A stretch of DNA of 64,000 bases from Isoetes taiwanensis (lineage: Eukaryota; Streptophyta; Lycopodiopsida; Isoetales; Isoetaceae), in assembly GCA_021234155.1 (NCBI GenBank), contig JAJEKV010000044.1:10140777-10204776 (forward strand), read 5' to 3'. The position numbers were made by a program, and so were the translations under genes. The first letter of the stretch is position 1. Every line of letters starts with the position of its first letter. Positions 21,790 through 32,469 of the stretch are shown one piece after another. A model generated the notes under the pieces. That model was not told the DNA's origin, did not search any database, and saw nothing but the letters and a program-made list of their open reading frames with translations.

Positions 21790-23170
21790 TTTGCCATGGC
21801 TAAAAGTATTTTCAAACTAGTCATCTTGACTATTGGAGAGAATCTATATATCATTACAATCAAACCCTTTTTTCTATGAGAGGCCATGTGCTACTAAATT
21901 GGCTTTGTACTTGGGAGTAACATTATCCGCTTCCAATTTCAGCTTGTAAATCCATTTACTACCAAACAATGTTCTTATTTTCTGACATATCTACTACTAC
22001 TTCATACGTTTTTGTCCTATGGAATAATTCCATTTTACTTTGCATTGCATCTCTTCCAATACTTGGAGTCTGCACATTCTATAGCTTCTTGAACATTCTA
22101 TAGCTTCTGACATAACTCTGTGGAACATTGCGTTCAGATACTATCATTGCTTCTATATTATCATCATTAATGTTAGCTGCCTGTCTCTTACTTCTATGGC
22201 CTTCATCCCTTCCATATAACTCCTGATCTAATGGCAATCTATCCATAAGTCTTTGTACTTCAGTTTTCCTTCTTTTGGGCGGTTTTTGATGCATTATATC
22301 ATGCTCCAAGTTTTGAGATTCTTGATCTGTTTCTGTCTGCACATTTTCCAGTCTTTCTACTTGTTCTTCTTCATCATCAAAATCTAAAACATCATTTGTG
22401 AGCTGGCTAGTTTCTGTTCCTCTTATTTTACTTCATGAATCACATCTTCTTGTCTCAAAACTTCAACACCCTCACCTTGTCTAGGCTTATAGAGTTTGCT
22501 TTCGTCGAATCTCACATCTCTACAATGATTTTACGTTTCTCTGGAATATAAAGCCTGTAACCTTTGGAATGCCTGTCATACCCAACAGGATGCGTAATCC
22601 AACATCTATAATCTAGTTGAACCCTTTGTTCACTAAATGTGGGCAAATGCTAAGCATCCATATGCTCTTAATTTTTCGTAATTAGGCTTCTGACCTGTCC
22701 ATAATGTCTCTGGAATGCAGCCACTTAAACTTGCATTTGGAAGCATATTCTATACATAAACAACAGTCTTCACGGCTTCCTCCCACAAAAAAATTGGTAA
22801 ACCACTATGCTTCAACATTGACCTTACTGCATTCAAAATTGTTCTTGTTCTTTCTCTCAGCTACCCCATTTTGTTGAGGCATGTGACTACATGTAACTTG
22901 TCTTTTAATGCCTTTAGCTGCACAATAAGCCTTAAACCTATTTGACATATATATTCTCCTCCTCTGTAACTTCTAACACATTTAATTTTTCTACTTGTTT
23001 TACATTCTACCTCTGCATCATAAATCTTAAAAGCCTTAAAGGCAAGATCTTTTGTTCTCAATAAATAACACTGAGTCTTTCTATTAAAGTCATCTATGAA
23101 AGTAATAAAATAGCGTTTACGTATTATACCAGTGACATTTGTTGGACCACAAAGGTCCGCTTGAATTATC
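21790..23170 (-). pseudogene. Copia integrase core to reverse-transcriptase start
   Basis: Phrases in copia order are ADLCGPTNVTGI, RKRYFITFIDDF, KCVRSYRGGEY (integrase, where DNGGEY is usual), then LPIFLWEEAVKTVVY and ILNAVRSMLKHSGLP, the post-integrase linker ending VPQSYV, and YKANLVAHGLSQKKG-like residues of the reverse-transcriptase start. Many stops and frameshifts interrupt it. The frame ends near 21790, before the YVDD active site. Confidence 0.75.
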
Positions 23171-26100
23171 TTCGCCCGATTTGGTTTGGAAAACTAAGAC
23201 AGGTGGAAACCCTTCCGATTTTTCGAAGAACCCGAAAGGGTTTCCAAATTCTGAAAGCTCGAAAGGGTTTCCGTTTCAATTTGAAAGTCAAAAGGGTTTC
23301 CACTCAAGAAAAGAAACCAAAGCGAATTTTTGGGTCGCTATAGTCCGCAAGGAATTAACTTCATGTAATTGAATTCCTATGGGAATAGCTTTTCTTGGAA
23401 GGTTTTCTGTCCTTAGCTCTTCCTCCGGGAATGTGGTGATTGTTTAAATCAGAAGCATTTCCCAGACAGTTTTAGGCATTTCAAATCGTATAAAAAACTT
23501 ATTTTTTCTTTTTAGCTCTTCATTCGATAGAGCTACGCAATGTTACAATAAATCTAGGGAAAAAACTTATGGATGATGAAGTGGATGAAATGATCCAGCA
23601 TTCATCTAAAGTTTAAATCTGAACTTTATCTTTAGATTCATCTAAATACAGCTGGGATCCATCTGAAGCTAATAGTTCATCTACTACTCCGTTCCTGCAT
23701 GGCAATATAGCACGACAATGCTGGTGCAATGGCATGGTGGAATGACACACAAGAATGGCATGGTAAGAACGACTGGAATGCTATCAAGGATAAAAGGATC
23801 CAAATCCAATATCCTCACTCTTCTGCAAGCGTTTAATTCCTTTCAACCTAACTTTGGTAAGTTATTTTTCTGTAGCTGCATAGGGATGAAGTGAAAAGCT
23901 TTTAGGTTTCTAGGTGTTCGGTCTGGCGACATAGCCATAGAGAGAAAGGCTTTTAGCAGTGTCTAGGTCTTTTGCTGTGGCAGCATAAATAAAGCAAGAC
24001 AGAGACAAGCCAAAAACTCCAATGAGCCAGTAAAGGAAACTTGCTACGATTTTAGCTAGATATATAATTTGGTCCACAGATTAGTAATTCTAATAATCTG
24101 TAAGAGCATGACCCTATTGAGAGAATCAGAAAACTGCTTTTAGCAAAAAAGATAGTCACAGTCATTGACCTAAAGGTTTTATTTTTGCAAGTTGAAAACC
24201 ATTTTAAATATGGTGGATGGATTTCAAAACATTGAGAAAGAGGTCAAGAAGGAAGTGGATGATGTGGTTGCTCAGCAGTGTTGTTTATGTACCTGTATTT
24301 TATGTTTACATACGTCCTGTACCTTTCTCACAATACTATACGTACTATACCTATAAGTTGACAGGTCAAATTGAGCTCTTGTTTTATTAATACCGTAAAC
24401 GTATTAATATGTAAAGTACATATAATACGTACTTTAAAAAAAATAGTGTCCAAATGATATTAGACCAATAGAATTATACATTGGAAAAAATACATTATTA
24501 TATGTTATAGAATAGGAGTAAAAAAACACATTAGGAGCCTTTAGACATTACGGAAATTATAGAATTGTAGTTAAAAAAAAACTCAAATTCTCGTGCAAAA
24601 AAAATAATCCAAAACCTCTGTGGTCCTCCTCTTTCATCTTACCCTAACCGCCGGATCTGAATGGAGATGGAGATGAAGACCCACCTTTCTCCTTGTTTTG
24701 TCATGGCAACTGGCAGACCTCCTCCATAATACTTCAATGGCTTGCATTCATGCCAAGAAAGAAATACAGAGGTCAGCATCAGTTAATAGCTTCGGATGCA
24801 ACAAATGAGCAACAATCACTTAAATTTGTTTGTCTCTGGGGGTAGATTGCAAGAGAAGATGACAGTTCTTACACCAGTACTGCGTCTCAAGGATATCATA
24901 TATGTTCTATTGCTTCAAATATCAGGCCTCTTGCTACATTTTATGCTTTTAGATAGACAAATGAGTACAATAGCAGAAAAACTGTAATAATTTCATCCAA
25001 AAGCACCTAAACTTTGTAAGAAATATGGCATTCCTATCAGAAAAACGAGATCCAGCTACTATTTTTAATCGATTTACCTTAACATCTACATCTGCAGCCA
25101 TATCAATAGAGTTTATCCTCAACAGTCTAGAACTCTACGCTCTCTTCTTCTGCAAGGGATACTATAAAAAGATCTAAGTTTGTATGTCATTGCTCATCCG
25201 CCCCTCCACCCATGCCTTTTCGAGGAACCAACCGCCTGAACAAGGTGGTCAAGAGTTCTAGTACTTCACCAGAATTGGAATATGCCACTAGCTGCAGACC
25301 TTTGGAGTGATGATGAGCTTATAAAAGAAGAGCATGTGTGGAAATCATCATCAGAAACAGAGTCCGATGATGAAGAGGACAAAGAGGAAGGGTGATTGTT
25401 CGTGGATTTCATTTTTAAAATACAGTTGACGTTGTAAAACTCTATATGTTCTTTGTTTTGTGGTTGAATTAAAAGTAGAATATGAGGAGATATAACTCTT
25501 AAATAGATATATTTTGGTTTGAAAACTTTGAGAAATACTTAATTTTCTAGAGTAATATATTCTGGTTCATTACTTAAAACTTGAAGTTCTTCATGTTAGT
25601 TGTTATTGCAAATATTTCAATTGCAATACAAGAAATAATAGTTTTAAGAAATTACAAGAAGTACTTAATGTACTATACGTAAAGTACGTATTTTATGTAT
25701 TTAATAAATATTTTATAATTCCAAAAAACGTATTTAAAGTACTTTTTAAATGAGAAGTATGTATACGACATACGTTAAGTACGTATAATACCTGTACCGT
25801 ACTAAACGTACCTGACAACACAGCAACAGACAAAGAGATTTGTCTATTTTATTCAATATTAATTAGGTTTCCCAAAAAAGATGCACTATTTCACTTTCTT
25901 ATGATAATGCAGGAATTGCCGTCATCTAGTGCTGATGCTTTGTATCATCGTATATACGTAAGAGAATATAGATCTGAGGTACTTACTTTTAAGCTGCAGA
26001 TCGCAAAGAAATACGAGTGTCACTACCATAATGGCAAATTTTTACGAGATTTTAGGTGTTATTGATTTTGCAATATAGATTTCCTGTTGAATCTAGGGTT

Positions 26101-26885
26101 TGGTCATGCCCTTATCAAATAGTCTGGGATGTGAATGTAAACAATAATAAGCAGTCATAATTGATGTTGCTGTTAAATTATCTGCCAATTCGATATGAAT
26201 GATGCATTGAATGAAACTGATTTGTCTAGCAGTAGTTCTTGCCATTTAAAAGAAATAAACATTTCAAGAGAATATATAGTACTTATAGAAAAAATTAGTG
26301 GCTATTAATAGCCAAATGGTGATTTTTTGGACGATCTAGGCAATTTTGCGGTGAGAAAGAGAGACCTCTTTTGAAAAAATTAAAAATAGTCGTAGTTAAT
26401 ACAAGTACTCCATTATTTTTTTAGGATTAGCCAAACCATTCCCCTCCATTCTTTAGAGAAAAAGGGATTAGCCTTTCTTTATATTTCAATATTTATATAT
26501 TAAATCATTAATTGCCAAACAAAAGTTAATTCTTATAAAAGATTTTCATACATCGCCATCAATGGTAGTAATATTTCAAACTATAATTTCTATTATATAT
26601 ACCACATATGCATCTTCAAAAGTGAATTATAAGAGATGGCCAATATCCATCTAGATGTTCGAGTTGGTTGTATAGCATCATCCTTGATTCTGTCAGATTC
26701 AGTAATATAAAATGTGGCATCCAAGTGTGAAGTTTAGAGAGTGTTATTCTGATTCAGGTCTGCAGCAAGGGTTTCTATGAAAAATAGGAAGGGTCCCCCT
26801 CCTGGTCTTAATGAAAGCTGGAAGTGTTTCCACGGAAAATAGGAAGGGTTTCCATGAGGCTCAACCCAAATCGAGCGTACATAAA
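23171..26885. mobile_element. 3.7-kb insertion with imperfect terminal inverted repeats
   Basis: It separates two parts of the copia element. The left end reads CGCCCGATTTGGTTTG and then GGTGGAAACCCTTCC. The reverse complement of the right end reads CGCTCGATTTGGGTTG and then CATGGAAACCCTTCC. The inner left end carries several further GGGTTTCC units. I find no clear target duplication and no transposase frame. A non-autonomous DNA transposon is the simplest reading. The interior is AT-rich and holds a second inverted-repeat structure (24286-25830). Confidence 0.45.
24286..25830. repeat. Nested inverted-repeat element, about 1.5 kb
   Basis: The left end (CAGTGTTGTTTATGTACC) and the reverse complement of the right end (CTGTGTTGTCAGGTACG) match loosely. 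Both are followed inward by strings of TACGTA-type motifs (TATACGTAC, AAAGTACGTA). The ends resemble hAT-type termini, but no 8-bp target duplication could be shown. No transposase frame is seen inside. Confidence 0.35.
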
Positions 26886-26889
26886 ACCA

Positions 26890-27420
26890 TTGAACCTGTA
26901 TGGATTAGGTCCAACAATCTAGCAAACCTTCTTTTTGATTTGCCAACTGGCAAACTAGAATGCTTTCCCAACATGTAGCCTACGCATAATGAATCATCTC
27001 TTTTAGCTTCTGATGCAAAATTAGCCTTTGTTTGCTCATATTCTCCAAATTCTTAAAGTTAGTATGACAAATCCTTTCGTGCCAAATTCCTGCAGTGGAA
27101 ATAGTTACAACATTTACATTTGACATGCAATCGCTATTGAGTCCAAAAAGATTTCCAATTCTCTTGCCAATGAACTTTTATTTCATTTTAAAAGTGCACT
27201 TTACAATCAAGCTTGTCAAACAAGACTTGGTATTCCATATCCACTAATTGAGAAACAGAGATTAAGTTATTGACTAAACTAGACACACACAAAAGCTCCT
27301 TCAAACTAGCTGGGTATCCATTCAAATAAAAAATGTAGAGGACACCAGAGCCTTTGATCCTTTGCAGTTCCCCAGTTCCAACTTGTATGTGACCACCAAG
27401 TTTCTTGCAAGCATTATTCA
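26890..27420 (-). pseudogene. Copia GAG-pre-integrase region
   Basis: The frame includes KLGGHIQVGTGELQRIKG, LKELLCVSSLVNNLISVSQL (compare the LKNVLYVP..NLLSVSQL family pattern), then IWHERICHTNFKNLENM, the HxxxCH zinc-type region. It ends at the boundary of the insertion at about 26885. Confidence 0.75.
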
Positions 27421-27596
27421 AAACATCTCAGGAGTTAGTTATTGATCTCTCACATAGGTGTTTCTCTCTCTCTACCTCTATGAGTTCTTCCTCCTCTCAC
27501 TCCATAATCAGTTTGCCCTGCTCCTCCTTTATAAATCTCAATAGTTGCTAACAAGAAAGCTCCTAATCATGTAGCCATTATCATAGTCTGCAACCC

Positions 27597-27608
27597 GCTC
27601 TGATACCA
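27597..27608 (-). other. Copia primer-binding site
   Basis: The minus strand reads TGGTATCAGAGC two bases after the LTR end, complementary to initiator tRNA-Met. Confidence 0.8.
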
Positions 27609-27610
27609 AA

Positions 27611-28158
27611 TGTAGAACTTAATTCGTCTCAATAAATTAGCTAGATACCACTAGCTAAAGAACTAAGGGAAATTCCTCCTCAAACAAATGCTCAATATTT
27701 TGATTCAAATTGAATATATCACTATTAAGCACTATTCATTTGTGCTTGCCTATGATACTATTCATTGTTTGACTTTAATTCAGCGGATGTCAAACATACA
27801 CTAGCACTTTAGGAAATCCAAACTAGGATCGAATCTCTGACTTGGTTCGGCGATAGCATTCTTGATACAAGTTTTATACAGTACCAATTCTCGGTTCTAA
27901 ACTTCCCCGGGGGATTCACCTTTCATTAGCGTATAACCCATGAGAGTTCAACGGAGGGGTGTTTTTTGGACCATTTGCGTATGTATACGTAGGGGTTAGG
28001 GGTGTTTTTAGGCACTGATCTGGAGCAATATCTATACACATAGGGGTCAAATTGCCTCTTTAAGATGCGTATACAAGGGGGGTTTTTTGCTACCCTCCGA
28101 ACGCAGATGCCATACCCCCCTTTATGTATAAATGCATCCCCCGGGTAAACTTCAAACA
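27611..28158 (-). repeat. Putative 5' LTR of the copia element
   Basis: On the minus strand a candidate LTR starts TGTTTGAAG at 28158 and ends GTTCTACA at 27611, next to the primer site. The inner end is firm; the outer end is a guess from the TG start, because no second LTR copy is present for comparison. Confidence 0.45.
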
Positions 28159-29800
28159 ATAGCAACTATGTTGCCCGTTTCTCATTCAACCCCTTCCTTA
28201 TAAAATGATGCTAGTTAAATTATGTACAGTATCTTCAATGGTTTCAATAGGAATACTCATACGAATGCAGCTTTATCCATGCTTCTAGATTTGTCTTCAT
28301 CGTGCACAACTTTACTCCAAGTCCTTTCTTTTTAGGTTCACCAAGCAACCATGGGATTAACTGGAATACTTGATATGATACGCTATCAAGTAGAAGAGGG
28401 TGAACTCTCGATGTAGCATCTTATCTCAAACACCTGAAAGACAACAATATAGAAACTATTACAAGGGGAACTATTTACCTTTACTTATAAGGTTCTTTAT
28501 AACGAGACGGGATTACTAACTATAAACATACAATTGGAATTCCAATTTATGGAACATTGACCAAAATTTTGAGCATTTTACAAACAACATATAGATCAAT
28601 AAGTCCAATGTGCAGTATTAAACTTGCAATGACATGATCATTTCCACTTATAAGAGTTTGTGATTTCTCGTGTTTTGCCATGACCTTTGGAAATTACTTT
28701 CCACACAAAAGATGAGATGTGGCGTGCATGCTACTTGTCAACTAGGTCAAACATTTCAAACCATTTAAGTGGTTGCATCCTTTTGTAGTTTTAGATAATA
28801 AGTGTTATAGATAAGGCATCAATGAAAAGGTTTGCAGGCTACTACATACTAGACAAAGAAATCTTAGTGGTTTTTTTTTCAAGCAGTTTCCTTAGATTCT
28901 ATTCTAATGTTCTCATAATTGCTAGTTCTTTTGCCTAATTTGGAAACAAAACAAGATGCTAACGCATCAAGGGGTTGCCCCTTGGCGTTGGACCCTTTGG
29001 GATCTTGGGGATGGCAACAATGTTCCTATTCTTCAACTTCAACTTGCTTTAATCATATTGATAAAAGGTTTGCATGGTTAGAGAAGCATGTATAAGGCAT
29101 CAATCATAAACACCTAGTAGGGCTCACAATATGGAATAAGCAATGAGCATGTCTACAGCTTATAGACTTGTTATAAACACATGTTGATGGACATTTTGCC
29201 CTCTTGGGGCCTCTCCACGTGATAGGTACAAGGACATAAAGCACCATTGCCAACATTGATAAGTAGATCTTGAAATTTGTGGAGTGAAAAATATGTATCA
29301 ATAATGGGATTTGAATGGTTAATGGGTTTTCTATCATAGTAGCAGTAGCGCTTTTTTTGGGATTTGAACCACATATGGTGCGAGGAACAAATTAAAATCA
29401 CACAAGACCCGTAGCTTGCAATTGGTTCTGCTTTGGCCGCCATCGTTTTATACCTTAGCTTCATATAAGAACAAGAAATCTTCCTCTTCGTCCAGGAAAA
29501 AGCAACACCCTAATTTTGGCTCTGGATGGGCGTACGCTCACGCTTTGCTAAAGAAGGGCCATTACCTTTAAAAAAAAAAAAAAAAAAAAAACAAACAAAC
29601 AAACAAACCACGACTGTATAACCACGACAAGGTAGATGTGTGATTTTCAGTCGGTGACTATTGTTTAGTTTAGTTCAATTCGTTTTGAGCAAGATTTTGA
29701 AGTTGTTGGTGCAGTTCAGTTCAGTGGAGTTCGTTTTGGAAATAAATCTAAGCCTTGTGTTAACTTGAAGTCGGTACTGACACTTGACACTGTCACTGTT
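28159..29800. other. Intergenic, no gene recognised
   Basis: Minus-strand frames at 29104-29464 show no family resemblance. A poly(A) plus CAAA tract at 29570-29607 could be the 3' end of an old retroposed sequence on the plus strand. Confidence 0.4.
29570..29607 (+). repeat. Poly(A) and (CAAA)n tract
   Basis: Twenty-two A residues are followed by four CAAA units. It may be a retroposon tail, but I could not find matching direct repeats. Confidence 0.7.
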
Positions 29801-29803
29801 CCT

Positions 29804-29811
29804 TATAAAAA
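29804..29811 (+). promoter_or_regulatory. TATA box of the 29.9-kb gene
   Basis: TATAAAAA lies about 95 bp before the ATG at 29899, a normal distance for a plant core promoter with a leader of about 60 nt. Assigned by motif and position. Confidence 0.5.
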
Positions 29812-29898
29812 GGATTCGAGTATGCGGCAACTGGAATTGTTGGTTTTTGAGCAATTCTTGGAAAGATTGGTTCCTGAGCAATTTTAAGCTAGTTTTTG

Positions 29899-31290
29899 AT
29901 GGCATCTAGTTTTACGGTTGCTTCGATGCGAGTAGAAGAGGTGCTGATTGAAGACTTGAATTATGCCAATGCTTTTAGTCAATACAACGATTCCATTAAT
30001 TCAAAGATGGAGTTATCAGAGTTGGACAATCTGTTTTGTTTGGAGCCAGGCTCGGGTGGGACTCTCCGAGTGCGGCAACAAAATTGTTTTTCCTTGATGC
30101 AATTTTCGGGGCATTGTATACGAGTCCTTGTACTTGTGCAATACAGGCATACAAAGTGGACGGGCTCCTGCAAAGAATGTGTTATGATGGCAGATGTGGT
30201 AGATCGATATGCTTGTGAAACCATAGCGGTCAGTGCAGACGGAAGTGGATACCGTCGTGCACAACGGTTCCTTAAGCCCGGGACTTGGTTAGACATTAAG
30301 AACTATGGGATTGCGCCTATTGATCGTTCCTTTCAGTATGGGGACTGTGATGGGGTGATACAAATTTTGCCTCAGACAGAAATTTGTTTTGTTTCAAGTG
30401 AGCAGATAGTGTTGAAATTGCTGCCTACACGAGGATTGAAAATAGCAGCTTTGTTAAATACGCCATGTCATTTGCGAGTCAATGGTAGTATTATGGCTAC
30501 GATCATCGGTTTGGATGAGACAAGGAGTGAGCCTTTGCTGCGTATTGCAGATGGTGTACGAGATGAGGACTCAGCCGACCTGTATTTTTGCAGTGAGAAG
30601 AGGTCTTTGTTCGAGCGCTTGAAGACGTTGTATTTGTCTGGAGCAAGGCCAGTGGCATTGTTCAAGAGCATAACACGTTGTATTGTGTCGAATTCTCGTA
30701 GTCTTGTCATCACAGGTGCAACTCTAGCGTTCAGGCCTTTGGCAAGTCCTTCTAAGAGCGCATTTCCTACTGTTTTTAAATACGATGGTGCTTTTGTTGA
30801 ATATCTAAAGAATGTTGTTTTCTCGGCTCATAATCGGTTGCTGAACGGTGGTGAGGTACCATTTTGTAGTTTCGTATATGTATTGCATGTATTATGTTTA
30901 TATGATTTAGTATTTCTAGAGTTGTGTAATCAATTCTACATGTATGGATCAGATTACAGGGTAGTTGCGGTTACAGTTGCTTCTAAAAGCGTCATCAAGT
31001 CTGTTTGCAGTAATTGCTTGGAGGAGAATCGGGTGGATGTTATATGCATTAGGTGTGGCAGGCAAGATGTAAAAGGACAGTTGACAATATCAGGGAAGAT
31101 AGTGACGCCAACCAAGACCGTGCGTATTTCTGTAGGTGGGCAAATTTTGGATGCATTGCTTGGATACGAAGATGGAGGGACTTTGTCAGCGCTTATGCGT
31201 GATCCACATGAGTTGCAGCAAATGTTTTTCCGTAATAGGCCAGTTTACACGTTTCTGTTAACTATGCCAGAGAAATCACGGGGTTCTTAG
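29899..31290 (+). CDS. Zinc-ribbon, OB-fold-like protein of unknown function
   Basis: An uninterrupted frame of 463 codons starts at the ATG at 29899 (MASSFTVAS). Near the C-terminus four cysteines are arranged C370-x2-C373-x9-C383-x2-C386, followed by alternating hydrophobic strands (GQLTISGKIV, VRISVGGQILDALLGY). This is the layout of a zinc ribbon set in an OB fold, as in the C-terminal DNA-binding domain of RPA1 and related single-strand DNA or telomere proteins. Earlier segments (WLDIKNYGIAP, VNGSIMATIIGLDE, RSLVITGATLAF) could be further OB folds. A stretch at about residues 319-354 is oddly hydrophobic and AT-rich, and may be an intron read through (see findings). No close family is recognised. 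A role in single-stranded DNA binding is inference. Confidence 0.55.
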   Translation: MASSFTVASMRVEEVLIEDLNYANAFSQYNDSINSKMELSELDNLFCLEPGSGGTLRVRQQNCFSLMQFSGHCIRVLVLVQYRHTKWTGSCKECVMMADVVDRYACETIAVSADGSGYRRAQRFLKPGTWLDIKNYGIAPIDRSFQYGDCDGVIQILPQTEICFVSSEQIVLKLLPTRGLKIAALLNTPCHLRVNGSIMATIIGLDETRSEPLLRIADGVRDEDSADLYFCSEKRSLFERLKTLYLSGARPVALFKSITRCIVSNSRSLVITGATLAFRPLASPSKSAFPTVFKYDGAFVEYLKNVVFSAHNRLLNGGEVPFCSFVYVLHVLCLYDLVFLELCNQFYMYGSDYRVVAVTVASKSVIKSVCSNCLEENRVDVICIRCGRQDVKGQLTISGKIVTPTKTVRISVGGQILDALLGYEDGGTLSALMRDPHELQQMFFRNRPVYTFLLTMPEKSRGS

Positions 31291-32469
31291 CTGCCTAGGT
31301 TCTAGCTTATGTTTATGTTGTGGGTGTTTAAAAGTTCACATAATTGTTAGGCTATAGTGATGTGAGGTTGGAATTCTGTAATCAAGTAAACGCGAGGATG
31401 GTTTTTGTAGTGAAACTGTGTGTAATTACAGTTTGTTTTAATGAGATTTGTTGCTTGAAGATGTACTATGTGTACGAGAAGGTGTTTGTGGGATTTGTTT
31501 TTAAAAGATAAGCTCATTTATGGTTTTGCGTTATTTAATGTTGGACCTCTGTGATTAGCAAGCTTGGTCTTATTGCCAAGAGTTTGCTGGAAGTAAAACT
31601 GCATGATGGTTATGGAACATTCCCATGGTCACAAATAGTTATGGCTCTCAAGGATTCTTAGCCTATAACATACATACTAATACTTCTACATGCATTTTCT
31701 GGTTTTGTATATAAACAACAGTTCGAGGACATCGAGGAAGAGGTCTTGAACATTGAGCTCAGATATCTTGAGATCCTTCATGCAGATGATCTGGGTATTT
31801 CTGCACCTGAATCTGCCTTGCAGCTGATGTCTATAATCAATAACTTTAGACTGTGCTTTCTCTAGTATGATCTGCATAATGGCTTCCTTTGCATTTTATG
31901 ATTCAGGACAAAGCTGGATAGTCTTAGATACCCCTGACATAACCCAGCAAGCACCCAATCTCCTCCACATTTGCAGAAGTGTGCCGATCTTCTTCCTCTT
32001 CTTGAACTCCAATTCTTGACATCAAGGGTAGTGAATATGGAAATAATGGAGGAAGAACGACCCCATTGTCTCCAGTGTGACAATTACTCCTGGGCCATAA
32101 TTCTCAGGTACAATAAGTGCATTAATTTTTTTTTGAGCGTGTAAGACAAAGGTCATTCTTCCTTATGAACTTGTACTGAGCAAATAAGGCATATGGAAGG
32201 GATGCAAAGCTAAGCAAAAGCAAAATGATTATCGCAAATGCCACATCATTTAATGAGTTGTGTTAATTTTCCTTGCCTCTCCATTTTAATCCTACATTGT
32301 CACAAAATAAGATTACTATATCCAATTCTAGTGTGCGAGGTTATCAGTTATATAGGATCTTGTCCTGCCTTCTTGCAGCATTTCTTGGAAAAGATTAAGA
32401 GACTTTTCTGCAGACCCATTCTGAGAAGATGCAGATATTATAGTATTCCATGATATTATATCTTTTTGC
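31291..32469. other. Intergenic, weak coding-like fragment on minus strand
   Basis: A minus-strand stretch (about 32085-31690) keeps coding-like phrases such as AIMQIILEKAQSKVIDYRHQL in shifting frames. I do not recognise it. No first exons of the downstream subtilase were found here. Confidence 0.3.

Larger units (their letters stand above)
21790..28158 (-). mobile_element. Copia-type LTR retrotransposon, deleted and interrupted
   Basis: Minus-strand order from 28158 downward is: putative 5' LTR (27611-28158), primer-binding site (27597-27608), pre-integrase region (27420-26920), a 3.7-kb foreign insertion, integrase and start of reverse transcriptase (23170-21790). Only about 180 bp separate the primer site from the pre-integrase region, so gag and protease are deleted. 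No 3' LTR is visible, so the element is truncated at about 21790. It cannot move on its own. Confidence 0.75.

Noticed and set aside
31690-32085. Minus-strand histone-fold (TAF or SPT3-like) fragment
   Set aside because: A loose resemblance in helix pattern did not survive residue-by-residue comparison.
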